Of a stretch of 33,000 nucleotides of DNA, positions 25,590-33,000 are shown piece after piece. Made by a program: the position numbers and the translations under genes. The first letter of the stretch is position 1. Every line of letters begins with the position of its first letter. The DNA lies in the NCBI GenBank assembly GCA_023412655.1, contig JAEYNH010000124.1, forward strand, positions 1 to 33,000, read 5' to 3'. The DNA comes from Pseudomonadota bacterium (GTDB taxonomy: Bacteria; Pseudomonadota; Alphaproteobacteria; Caulobacterales; Caulobacteraceae). A model generated the notes under the pieces. That model was not told the DNA's origin. It did no database searches and saw only the letters and a program-made list of their open reading frames with translations.

Positions 25590-26533
25590 GGCCCTTCACC
25601 TATGAGCGAGCGGTCTCGCCGGAGGCGGCGGTGCGCTCGGCGACCGAAATCCCCGGCGCCCGGTTCATGGCCGGCGGCACCAACCTGCTCGACCTGATGA
25701 AGCTGGACATCGAACGGCCGCAGCATGTCATCGACGTCAGCCGCCTGCCGCTCTCCACGATCGAAACGGAGGGCGAAGGGCTGCGGATCGGCGCTGTGGC
25801 CACCAACAGCCAGGTGGCGGCGGACGCCACGGTGCGCTCGCGCTATCCGGTGCTGGCGCAGGCCATACTGGCAGGCGGCTCGCCCCAGCTGCGCAACAAG
25901 GCCACCGTGGGCGGCAACCTGCTGCAACGGACCCGCTGCGCCTACTTCTACGACACCGCCAAGCCCTGCAACAAACGCCAGCCGGGCGCCGGCTGCGCCG
26001 CCGTGGAGGGGCTGAACCGCAACGCCGCCATCCTTGGCCAGAGCGCCGCCTGCATCGCCACCCATCCGTCCGACATGGCCGTGGCCCTCCTGGCGCTGGA
26101 CGCCGAGGTCGAGACCCTTTCGCCGTCCGGGCAGGGACGGCGGTTCCCTCTGACCGACCTGCACCGCCTGCCCGGCGACCGGCCCGACCTCGACACCACC
26201 CTGGCCCCCGGCGAGCTGATCACCGCGGTAGTCCTTCCGCCGCCCCCGCACGGCGGCCAGGCCTACCGCAAGACCCGGGATCGCGCCTCCTACGCGGGGG
26301 GCCTGGCCAGCGTCGCCGTGGCCGGCGGAAATATCGCCCTCGGGATGGTCGCGCACCGCCCCTGGCGCGCGAGCCGGGCCGAGGCCGCGCTCGCGGCCGG
26401 CGCGGGTCCCGGCGAGGCCGTGGCCGAGGAGCTGGAGCCCGCCGCGGCCTCGGAGCGCAACGGTTTCAAGGTGGCGCTGACCCTGCGCCTGACCTTGGCC
26501 ACTCTCGGGCAAGCCGCGGAGGCGGCCCCATGA
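25586..26533 (+). CDS. FAD/[4Fe-4S] subunit (PaoB-like)
   Basis: The product is 315 residues, beginning in the ATGA overlap with the [2Fe-2S] subunit. FAD-binding motifs are AGGTNLLDLMK (29-39) and TVGGNLLQRTRC (107-118). The extra cysteines Cys118, Cys128, Cys137 and Cys156, in a segment absent from ordinary xanthine dehydrogenases, match the additional [4Fe-4S] cluster of PaoB and 4-hydroxybenzoyl-CoA reductase. It carries electrons to the external acceptor. The C-terminal CO_deh_flav_C-type helices follow from about 210. Confidence 0.92.
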   Translation: MRPFTYERAVSPEAAVRSATEIPGARFMAGGTNLLDLMKLDIERPQHVIDVSRLPLSTIETEGEGLRIGAVATNSQVAADATVRSRYPVLAQAILAGGSPQLRNKATVGGNLLQRTRCAYFYDTAKPCNKRQPGAGCAAVEGLNRNAAILGQSAACIATHPSDMAVALLALDAEVETLSPSGQGRRFPLTDLHRLPGDRPDLDTTLAPGELITAVVLPPPPHGGQAYRKTRDRASYAGGLASVAVAGGNIALGMVAHRPWRASRAEAALAAGAGPGEAVAEELEPAAASERNGFKVALTLRLTLATLGQAAEAAP

Positions 26534-28794
26534 GCTCGGTGCGCGACTGGGAGGCGCCGAACCCGATCCGCGACGGCCGCGACGAGGTCTTCGGCCGGCC
26601 GGTGGACCGCTACGAGGGGCCGCTGAAGGTCACCGGGACCGCGCCTTACGCCTATGAGGTCGAGCCCCCGGCGAAGCCCGCCTATGGCGTGATGATCGGC
26701 GCAGAGATCGCCCGCGGCCGCATCCTCGCCGCCGACACGGCCGAGGCCCTGGCGCAACCCGGCGTCCGCCTCGTCTGGACCCACGCCAACGTTCCCGCCC
26801 AGGCGCCGAAGGGGGCGCGGAAGCACCCACGCAGCACCGGCGTGTCCCGGCCCGCGCTGGAGGACGACCGCATCGCCCACTTCGGCCAGATCGTGGCCTT
26901 CGTGGCGGCGGACACCCTGGAGCAGGCCGTGGGGGCCGCCCACCTGGTGCGGCTCACCTACGCCGCGGAGCCCCAGGCCTCGGACTTCCGGGCCAACCTT
27001 GCCGCCGCCGTCGATCCGCCGGACGAAGAGGACGTGGAGATCGGCGACTTCGAGGCGGGGTTCGCCGCCTCGCCGGCGCGGCTGGATGAGACCTGGACCA
27101 CGCCGATCCAGAACCACTGCCAGATGGAGCCCTGCGCCACCATCGCGTGGTGGGAGGGCGAGACCTGCGTGGTCCACACCTCGGTCCAGATGGTGAAGCC
27201 CGCCCAGCACGGCCTTGCGGAAACCCTGGGCCTCGACCGTGACGCGGTCAGGCTGCTCACCCGCTACATCGGCGGCGGCTTCGGCGGGAAGGGCCAGACC
27301 TACGATGACCTGACGCTGGCCGCGCTCGCCTCCCGCGAGCTGGGCCGGCCGGTGAAGGTGGCCTTCACCCGGCGGCAGATGATGCACGCCACCATCCACC
27401 GCCCGGCGACGGTGCAGCGGGTGCGGCTGGGGGCCGACGCCGATGGTCGGCTGAACGCCATGTCCATCCTCACCTTGACCCACTGTCACCGGGACGGGAC
27501 CTTCACCGAGCACGCCTCGAACTTCGCCCGCAGCCTCTATGCCGCCCCGCACCGTCTCACCGGCCACCGGCTGGTGCAGCTGGACCTGCCCGGCGCCGGG
27601 CCCATGCGGGCTCCGGGCGAGGCGTCCGGCACCCTCAGCCTGGAATGCGCCATGGACGAGCTGGCCGAGCGGCTCGGCCTCGATCCGGTCGAGCTGCGCA
27701 TCCGTAACGAGCCAGAGGTCGATCCCGAGACCGGCAAGCCCTTCTCCATGCGCCAGCTGGTCCGCTGCATGACCGAAGGGGCGCGCCACTTCGGCTGGGA
27801 CCGGCGCGATCCCACGCCGGGCAGGGTGCGGGACGGCCGCTGGCTCGTGGGGCTCGGCATGGCGGCGGCGATCCGCGGCAACTTCCTGCTGCCCGCCAAG
27901 TGCAGCTTCTCCATGGATGCGGACGGCGTCGTCACCGTCCGCCAGGGCATGACCGACATCGGCACCGGCACTTATACCGTCCTGGCCCAGATCGCCGCCG
28001 AGACTTTGGGCGTGCCGCTCGACCGCGTGCGGGTCGAGATCGGCGATTCCGAACTGCCGCCGGCGCCCGGATCGGGCGGTCAGTTCGGCGCCGCCAGCGC
28101 CGGGTCGGCCGCATTGGACGCCGGCATGAATCTCCGCCGGGCCCTGGCCGAACTGGCCATCGCCGACCCGGCCTCGCCGCTGCATGGGGCGGCTTTGGAG
28201 GCGGTCGGTTTCCGCGATGGCCTCATCGCCGCCGAGAACAGGTCCGAGCCCCTGGCCGACCTGGTGCGCCGGGCGGCGCCGCAGGGCGTCACCGCCCAGG
28301 GTGAGATCCGGCCGGCGGCGGACGGCCGCGACTGGAGCCAGCAGACCTACGGCGCCCACTTCTGCGAGGTGGGCGTCGATCCCGTCACCGGCGAGACGCG
28401 GGTGCGGCGGATGCTTGGGGTCTTTGCAGCGGGCCGGATCATCAATCCCAAGACCGCCCGCAGTCAGCTCACCGGCGGCATGATCTGGGGGGCGGCCTCG
28501 GCCCTGCACGAGGGCAACGCGGTGGACGTGCGCTACGGCTCGCTGATCAACCAGGACCTCGCCCAGTACATGGTCCCCGTGCAGGCCGATATCGGCGAGG
28601 TGGAGGCCATCATGCTGGACGAGGTCGACGACAAGGCCAATCCGCTGGGCGTGAAGGGCGTTGGCGAACTGGGCAACTCGGGCGCCGGGGCCGCCGTGGC
28701 CAATGCCGTTTACAACGCCTGCGGCGTGCGGGTGCGCGACTATCCCGTCACGCCGGATCGTCTGCTGCCGGGCCTGATCGCCCGCGGCTTCTAG
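26530..28794 (+). CDS. Molybdopterin-binding catalytic subunit (PaoC-like)
   Basis: The product is 754 residues, the usual size, starting in an ATGA overlap with the FAD subunit. The N-terminal a/b hammerhead covers about 20-130. Cofactor motifs are GGGFGGKGQTYDD and AGPMRAPGEASG, then GQFGAASAG, and the catalytic base Glu713 in KGVGELGNSG. No Tat signal. The enzyme hydroxylates a carbon next to a heteroatom or oxidises an aldehyde. The substrate cannot be told, although the PaoABC-like subunit set favours aldehydes. No molybdenum-cofactor sulfuration or insertion gene (XdhC/PaoD) follows in the window. Confidence 0.93.
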   Translation: MSSVRDWEAPNPIRDGRDEVFGRPVDRYEGPLKVTGTAPYAYEVEPPAKPAYGVMIGAEIARGRILAADTAEALAQPGVRLVWTHANVPAQAPKGARKHPRSTGVSRPALEDDRIAHFGQIVAFVAADTLEQAVGAAHLVRLTYAAEPQASDFRANLAAAVDPPDEEDVEIGDFEAGFAASPARLDETWTTPIQNHCQMEPCATIAWWEGETCVVHTSVQMVKPAQHGLAETLGLDRDAVRLLTRYIGGGFGGKGQTYDDLTLAALASRELGRPVKVAFTRRQMMHATIHRPATVQRVRLGADADGRLNAMSILTLTHCHRDGTFTEHASNFARSLYAAPHRLTGHRLVQLDLPGAGPMRAPGEASGTLSLECAMDELAERLGLDPVELRIRNEPEVDPETGKPFSMRQLVRCMTEGARHFGWDRRDPTPGRVRDGRWLVGLGMAAAIRGNFLLPAKCSFSMDADGVVTVRQGMTDIGTGTYTVLAQIAAETLGVPLDRVRVEIGDSELPPAPGSGGQFGAASAGSAALDAGMNLRRALAELAIADPASPLHGAALEAVGFRDGLIAAENRSEPLADLVRRAAPQGVTAQGEIRPAADGRDWSQQTYGAHFCEVGVDPVTGETRVRRMLGVFAAGRIINPKTARSQLTGGMIWGAASALHEGNAVDVRYGSLINQDLAQYMVPVQADIGEVEAIMLDEVDDKANPLGVKGVGELGNSGAGAAVANAVYNACGVRVRDYPVTPDRLLPGLIARGF

Positions 28795-28900
28795 GGCCTT
28801 CGCAAGCCGCATGCGGAACGGCAGAGCGGTTCTGCGCAAACGGTGCTGGCGAATGGCCGCGCTCGTTCCTATCTCCTTGCTGACGGTCGGGAGACAAGGC

Positions 28901-28990
28901 GTGAAAATTCTAATGTCGTTGATGGCGCTGGCGGGTTCCGTGGCCTTTCTGGTCCAGGACCTGACGATCCGCGCCTTCGAATACCTCTAG
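28901..28990 (+). CDS. Possible small hydrophobic protein, 29 residues
   Basis: GTG at 28901 opens a 29-codon frame ending in TAG. A Shine-Dalgarno sequence GGGAG stands 7 bases upstream, ideal spacing. The product is MKILMSLMALAGSVAFLVQD followed by a short amphipathic end with TIRAFEYL, so it has one hydrophobic helix that could insert in the membrane. It lies between the molybdenum enzyme operon and the convergent response regulator. Two small hairpins upstream (28807-28816 and 28821-28835) may end the operon transcript. The good ribosome site makes it more credible than its length suggests; no family is recognised. Confidence 0.45.
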   Translation: MKILMSLMALAGSVAFLVQDLTIRAFEYL

Positions 28991-28996
28991 GCGGCG

Positions 28997-29380
28997 CTAG
29001 GCCCCGGTGGCGGCCGTGCGCAGCTCGCCGAGCACGCGGGCCAGGTCGCCCTCCCGGAACGGCTTCTGCAGCACGGGCGTGCCGCGATCTACGTCGCGCA
29101 GCCCCGCGTCCCCATAGCCGGTGGCGAAGGCGAAGGGCGCGCCCTTCTCACGCAACAGGTCGGCGAGGGGGAAGATCGGCTGACCCCCGAGGTTCACGTC
29201 GAGCACGGCGCAGTCCAGGTCCGCGGTGCGCGCCAGGTCGACGGCTTCCTCGAGCCGGGAGGCCGGGCCGACGACCGTGCAGCCGAGATCGGCCAGCATG
29301 TCCTCGATGAGCATGGAAACCATCATCTCGTCCTCGACTACGAGGACCTTGAGGCCTTCGAGCCCCGTCACGCCGGTCAT
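28997..29380 (-). CDS. Single-domain response regulator
   Basis: The product is 127 residues, a receiver domain only. The acid pocket is Glu16-Asp17, the phosphoacceptor is Asp61 in AVLDVNLGG, the switch Thr is Thr87 and the conserved Lys is Lys106 in LQKPF. There is no output domain, so it acts by protein contact or as a phosphate sink. The segment PFAFATGYG resembles the FATGUY motif of stress-linked regulators such as Sphingomonas SdrG, but has Gly where the last Tyr should be. A perfect EcfG promoter stands 148 bases upstream. The sensor kinase is not in the window. Confidence 0.9.
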   Translation of the reverse strand: MTGVTGLEGLKVLVVEDEMMVSMLIEDMLADLGCTVVGPASRLEEAVDLARTADLDCAVLDVNLGGQPIFPLADLLREKGAPFAFATGYGDAGLRDVDRGTPVLQKPFREGDLARVLGELRTAATGA

Positions 29381-29527
29381 GCCTGCAACTCCTGCGCCTG
29401 AGCCTCCGGGGCGGGCTTCCTTCCGCTAAGCACATGCCGAAGCGCTTGAACAGCGTGTGAACGGCGCGGCGGCGCGTTTCGCGAAATCATTGAACCTGGA
29501 GCCCCCGTCGCGCCCGACGGGGAAGGA

Positions 29528-29552
29528 AACGGCAAGCTGGGCCGTAGGTTCC
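29528..29552 (-). promoter_or_regulatory. Perfect EcfG-type promoter upstream of the response regulator
   Basis: The minus strand reads GGAAC (29548-29552), exactly 16 bases, then CGTT followed by TC (29528-29531). The -35 starts right after the CorC-like gene's stop codon. Transcription would start near 29519, giving a leader of about 140 nt before the response regulator. Confidence 0.6.
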
Positions 29553-30839
29553 CTAATCTGTGACCCGGGAATCCGGAGGCGAGATCTGTAGCAGGGTAAG
29601 CTGGTTGCCCCGTCGCTCGGCGACCCGGAACCGGTGCCGGTGGAAGGCGAAAGTCTCGCCCACCTCAGGGATCCGCTGGACTTCGTTGATCAGGAGGCCC
29701 GCCATGGTCACCGCCTCGTCGTCGGGCAAGTCCCAGTTGAGGGCGCGGTTCAGTTCGCGGATGGTCACCGAACCCTCCACGGCGATCCAGCCGTCCGGCT
29801 GGAGCGTCACCCCACGGGCCACCACGTCGTACTCGTCCTCGATCTCGCCGACGATCTCCTCGAGGATGTCCTCCAGGGTCACCAGGCCTTCGAGGCCGCC
29901 GTATTCGTCCACCACGAGGGCGAAATGGCTCTTGTTCTTCAGGAAAGCCGCCAGCTGGTCCTTCAGGCTGGTGGTCTCGGGCACGAACCAAGGCGTGCGC
30001 AGCAGGTCGCCCACCCCGATGGCGTCGAGGTCGCCGTCCGCCTCGGCGATCGCCCGCAGCAGGTCCTTGGTGTGCAGGATGCCGACGATGTTCTCGGGGT
30101 CCTCCCGATAGACCGGCAGGCGGCTGTGGCCGCTGTCCAGGGCCTGGGCCAGCACCTCGCGCGGCGGCAGGTCCCCGTCGATCATGATCATGGAGCGCCG
30201 GTGGACCATCACCTCCGAGACGTCCATCTCGGCCAGGTCGAGCACCCCGCCAAGCATCCAGCGTTCGCGGGCTTCCACCAGGCCCTCGGCGTGGTGGTAC
30301 TCCACCGCCCCGCGAATCTCTTCGTGCGCGGCCAGCACGTCCGTTCCCGCGTCCAGGCGGATGCCGAACGGCTTCAGGGTCCTGCGGACGATCCACTGCG
30401 CGCCGTCGGCCAGCGGCCCGAATATCCGAACCACCCAGTAGGTGGGGATCGACAGGGCCCGGGCGGTGTCGTCGGCCCTCGCGATGGCGATGGTCTTCGG
30501 CAGGATCTCGGCGAACACCACCACCAGGGCGGTCATCACGGCCGTGGCGATCACGGTGCCGAGCCAGCCGGGGAAGGCGGCGCCCAGCACCCGCGTCGTC
30601 ACCACGGAAGCGAAGATGTTGAAGACGTTGTTCGCGAGCAGGATCGCGCCGATCATCGTCTCCTGATTGCCGATCAGCCTGTTCACGCGCCGGGCCGCTG
30701 GGTCGCCATCGCGCTCCAGCTGGTGCATCCGGCCGCGGCTGGCGGCGGTCATCGACGTCTCCGCCGCCGAAATCAGCGCCGAGAGGCTGAGCAGGATGAT
30801 CAGCGTCGGAGCGAGGGCGGCGACGACGGCCCAGATCAC
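29553..30839 (-). CDS. CNNM/CorC (HlyC) family membrane protein with CBS domains
   Basis: The product is 428 residues. The N-terminal DUF21/CNNM domain (about 1-185) has about four hydrophobic segments, including SAAETSMTAASRGRM and ILLANNVFNIFAS. A CBS pair (about 205-330) with SRLPVYREDPENIVGILHTKDLL follows, then VDEYGGLEGLVTLEDILEEIVGEI, and a C-terminal CorC_HlyC domain. Relatives are linked to Mg2+ or Co2+ efflux; 'hemolysin' is a historical label. The start overlaps the aroB stop by 4 bases, so it is the third gene of the aroK-aroB unit, a linkage I recall from other alphaproteobacteria. Confidence 0.92.
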   Translation of the reverse strand: MIWAVVAALAPTLIILLSLSALISAAETSMTAASRGRMHQLERDGDPAARRVNRLIGNQETMIGAILLANNVFNIFASVVTTRVLGAAFPGWLGTVIATAVMTALVVVFAEILPKTIAIARADDTARALSIPTYWVVRIFGPLADGAQWIVRRTLKPFGIRLDAGTDVLAAHEEIRGAVEYHHAEGLVEARERWMLGGVLDLAEMDVSEVMVHRRSMIMIDGDLPPREVLAQALDSGHSRLPVYREDPENIVGILHTKDLLRAIAEADGDLDAIGVGDLLRTPWFVPETTSLKDQLAAFLKNKSHFALVVDEYGGLEGLVTLEDILEEIVGEIEDEYDVVARGVTLQPDGWIAVEGSVTIRELNRALNWDLPDDEAVTMAGLLINEVQRIPEVGETFAFHRHRFRVAERRGNQLTLLQISPPDSRVTD

Positions 30840-31960
30840 GGGCCGGCTCCCTCACCTATCAGGAAGGCCCGCACGGCTTCGGCGTCCACGTCCTTGGCCA
30901 CGAACGCCTGGCCCAGGGCCTGGGCGAGGATGAAGGTCAGGCGGCCGGCCTCGGCCTTCTTGTCCTGGGCCATGTGGGTCACCAGGCGCTCGGCGTTGAA
31001 CGGATGCCCCGGCACCTCGGCCAGGGTGATCGGCAGGCCGGAAGCGGCGATGCCCTGCACGGCCCGCTCGGCGTCCTGTCCAGGGCAGATCCCCTGTGCG
31101 GCGGAAAAGCGGAAGGCCTGGGCCATGCCGACGCCCACCGCCTCGCCGTGCAGCAGGGCGGCGCCGTAGCCGGTCTCGGCCTCCAGGGCGTGCGCGAAGG
31201 TGTGTCCGAGGTTCAGGAGCGCCCGGCGGCCCTGCTCGCGTTCGTCTTCGGCGACGATCTCGGCCTTCATCTCCACCGAACGCGCGACGGCGTGGGTGAG
31301 GGCCGAGGGCTCCCGCGCCAGGACCGCTTCCACATGGGCTTCCAGCCACTCGAAGAAGGTCGGGTCGCCCAGCAGGCCGTACTTGATCACCTCGGCGTAG
31401 CCGGCGCGCATCTCCCGGTCGGGCAGGGTGGCGAGCACCGAAAGATCCGCCAGCACCAGGCGGGGCTGGTGGAAGGCGCCTACCAGGTTCTTGCCCCGGG
31501 GCGTGTCGATGGCCGTCTTTCCGCCCACGGAGGAGTCCACCTGCGCGAGCAGGGTGGTCGGGATCTGCACGAAGTCGATGCCGCGCTTGTAGATCGCCGC
31601 CGCGAAGCCGGCGAGGTCACCGACCACCCCGCCACCGAAGGCGGTCACCAGGTCGCCCCGGTCCAGCTCCAGGGCGAGCAGGCGGTCTGACACGTCGGCC
31701 AGGCCCGCGAAGCTCTTGGTCTGTTCGCCCGGCGGCACGATCACCGGATGGGCCTCGATCCCTGCGCTGGACAGGGCGGCGCTCAGGCGCTCGCCGTGCA
31801 GCGCCCAGACGGTCTCGTCGCTGATCACCGCGGTGCGGCCGCGCTTCGCGAACGGGCGGATGTGTTCCCCCGCCGCATCCAGCAGGCCCTCGCCCACCAG
31901 GACGTCATAGGCGCGCTGGCCCAGGCCGACCGGAATCCGGCGCATGGCTGGCGAGATCAC
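30836..31960 (-). CDS. aroB: 3-dehydroquinate synthase
   Basis: The product is 374 residues. The start is placed at GTG 31960, which overlaps the aroK stop (GTGA) and has AGGAG nine bases upstream; an ATG five codons later (31945) gives 369 residues and is possible. NAD-binding and active-site motifs are AFGGGVVGDLAGF, PTTLLAQVDSSVGGKT, the zinc ligands in LNLGHTFAHALE and LLHGEAVGVGM, and AGYAEVIKYG. It converts DAHP to 3-dehydroquinate, second step of the shikimate pathway, in the cytoplasm. A much longer frame continues upstream through aroK in another reading and is not used. Confidence 0.95.
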   Translation of the reverse strand: MISPAMRRIPVGLGQRAYDVLVGEGLLDAAGEHIRPFAKRGRTAVISDETVWALHGERLSAALSSAGIEAHPVIVPPGEQTKSFAGLADVSDRLLALELDRGDLVTAFGGGVVGDLAGFAAAIYKRGIDFVQIPTTLLAQVDSSVGGKTAIDTPRGKNLVGAFHQPRLVLADLSVLATLPDREMRAGYAEVIKYGLLGDPTFFEWLEAHVEAVLAREPSALTHAVARSVEMKAEIVAEDEREQGRRALLNLGHTFAHALEAETGYGAALLHGEAVGVGMAQAFRFSAAQGICPGQDAERAVQGIAASGLPITLAEVPGHPFNAERLVTHMAQDKKAEAGRLTFILAQALGQAFVAKDVDAEAVRAFLIGEGAGP

Positions 31961-32520
31961 GGGCGCGGCTCCTGGAAGTGGTTCGACAGGGCCCGGAGGA
32001 TCTGATCGACCGCCACGTGGTGGGCGACGTCTCCGGTCTCCACGGTCACGTCGGCTTCGGCATAGATGGGATAGCGCACCGCGGCCTGCGCTTTCAGCAC
32101 CTCCAGCGGGTCCTTGCCGCTCAGCAGCGGCCGGGTGTCCTTTCGGCCTACGCGACGGGCCAGGGTCTCGAGGTCGGTCTTCAGCCAGACCGAAACCGCG
32201 CGATCCTTGATGAGGCTGCGGGTCTCGTCGCTCATGAACGCGCCGCCGCCGGTGGCCAGCACATGCGGCGGTTGCTCCAAAAGCCGGCTGATGACGCGGC
32301 GTTCGCCGTCTCGGAAGGCGGCCTCGCCGAGGTCGGCGAAAATGTCCGAGATGGAGCGGCCGGCGGCGGCCTCCACCTCGGCGTCCGCGTCGCGGAACGG
32401 CAGGGACAGCGCGCTGGCGAGCCTGCGCCCGACGCTGGATTTGCCGACGCCCATCAGGCCGACGAGTGCGATGGTGCGGTGGCGAAGCGGTTCGTAACGA
32501 TCCATGGACGGCGGAGCCAT
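31957..32520 (-). CDS. aroK: Shikimate kinase
   Basis: The product is 187 residues from ATG at 32520. Starts at 32505 (ATG) or 32571 (GTG) cannot be excluded, as none has a good ribosome site. Motifs are Walker A GLMGVGKSS, the substrate-contact DADAEVE, then RDGERRVI, GGGAF and the lid RPLLSG. It phosphorylates shikimate with ATP. The coupling to aroB is by a 4-bp GTGA overlap. It is first gene of aroK-aroB-CorC and divergent from an exported-protein gene whose ATG lies 52 bases away. Confidence 0.93.
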   Translation of the reverse strand: MAPPSMDRYEPLRHRTIALVGLMGVGKSSVGRRLASALSLPFRDADAEVEAAAGRSISDIFADLGEAAFRDGERRVISRLLEQPPHVLATGGGAFMSDETRSLIKDRAVSVWLKTDLETLARRVGRKDTRPLLSGKDPLEVLKAQAAVRYPIYAEADVTVETGDVAHHVAVDQILRALSNHFQEPRP

Positions 32521-32571
32521 ACACGAGCGGGCGCCCTCGCGCCAACCGGAGCCGGCATGTAGGCTGGCCAC

Positions 32572-33000
32572 ATGCTGCGTTTGTCCCTCGCTTCCATGTC
32601 CTTCGGCGCCGCCCTGCTGCTGGCCGCGCCGGCCTCGGCCCAGCCCGTCCAGGTCGTCACCCTGGCGGCGCCCGACGCCCTCTCGACCCCGGGCCGCGAC
32701 ACCGGACTGTCCGCCGACCTGTGGCGCGGCGCCTCGGCGCAGACGGTGGATCTGGTCCTGCCGCTGCTGGCCTCGAAACCCCTGTCGCCGGCCGCCGGCC
32801 AGCTTGCCCGTCGCATCCTGGCCACCGGCGCGCCGGGGCCTTCGGGGCTTGGCGACAGTCCCGCCCTCCTGGGCGCCCGGGCCAACGCCCTCATCGCCCT
32901 GGGCGATCCCCAGGCCGCCGCCGCCATACTCGCGCGGGCTCCCGGGCTGGAGCGCAGCGCCGAGCTCTCGCAGGCCGCCGCCGAAGGCGCGCTGCTGGCG
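32572..33000 (+). CDS. Exported protein of unknown function, 3' end outside window
   Basis: 143 codons are visible and the frame runs off the end. The N-terminus MLRLSLASMSFGAALLLAAP ending in ASAQP is a signal peptide, so the mature protein is probably periplasmic. The visible mature part is Ala/Leu-rich and helical (LVLPLLASKPL, ARRILATGAP, LLGARANALIALGDPQAAAAIL), like a TPR- or helical-repeat protein, but no named family is recognised. A TAGGCT -10-like hexamer (32560-32565) lies six bases before the ATG, so the mRNA may be leaderless, but its -35 is poor. Confidence 0.8.
   Translation, partial: MLRLSLASMSFGAALLLAAPASAQPVQVVTLAAPDALSTPGRDTGLSADLWRGASAQTVDLVLPLLASKPLSPAAGQLARRILATGAPGPSGLGDSPALLGARANALIALGDPQAAAAILARAPGLERSAELSQAAAEGALLA

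Noticed and set aside
26290..28839. 849-codon open frame on the minus strand opposite the molybdenum subunit
   Set aside because: It is the antisense shadow of a GC-rich gene; its product is low-complexity (Gly/His/Arg/Val-rich) with no family motif, whereas the plus strand encodes a textbook catalytic subunit.
31961..32545. N-terminal extension of aroB to give a 569-residue fusion
   Set aside because: The extension overlaps aroK in another frame and is Arg/Pro-rich; aroB has a good GTG start with AGGAG at 31960.

Overview
The window is high-GC DNA from an alphaproteobacterium, most likely Caulobacterales (Phenylobacterium- or Caulobacter-like). This rests on gene content: CarD/CdnL beside a seven-iron ferredoxin, a Suv3-like helicase with an S4 partner, CobS/CobT, BolA and a J-domain protein, rpmB, a globin-coupled chemoreceptor, an aroK-aroB-CorC operon, and promoter motifs of the EcfG general-stress type. 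No database search was possible, so family names rest on motifs and recalled family features.

Layout. 1-2100: 3' end of a large RTX calcium-binding secreted protein, followed at once by a TetR-type repressor that has lost its DNA-binding half; this looks like the scar of a recombination event. 2588-4126 (minus strand): DUF1993 protein, tRNA-Arg(CCU), a 46-residue membrane protein that is easily missed, and carD. 4436-7894 (minus): fdxA, S4 RNA-binding protein and Suv3-like helicase; the last two overlap by 4 bp. 8350-10182: a DUF885 metallopeptidase, convergent with an MTA/SAH nucleosidase. 11247-13250: an M23 peptidase, then a BlaI-type repressor with an M56 membrane protease that lacks a penicillin sensor. 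13539-19823: rpmB, a phytase-like lipoprotein, cobT, a DUF1328 membrane protein, a DUF3089 hydrolase, a small unknown and cobS. 19929-24034: an MHS-type transporter divergent from an aminotransferase, then a soluble globin-coupled chemoreceptor with an FNR/FixK-like box upstream. 24031-25012: J-domain protein divergent from bolA. 25077-28794: a three-gene molybdenum hydroxylase operon of PaoABC type without an export signal. 28901-33000: a 29-residue ORF, a single-domain response regulator behind a perfect EcfG promoter, the CorC/aroB/aroK operon, and the start of an unknown exported protein.

The most interesting layer is regulatory. Four intergenic sites carry GGAAC, 16 bases, then a tetramer ending GTT (two are perfect CGTT). 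They lie upstream of a 46-residue membrane protein, the nucleosidase, DUF1328 and the response regulator. At least two genes (the BlaI repressor and the J-domain protein) have sigma-70-like promoters placed so that transcription should begin on the start codon (leaderless mRNA). I found no CRISPR array, intact insertion sequence, phage or obvious defence system.
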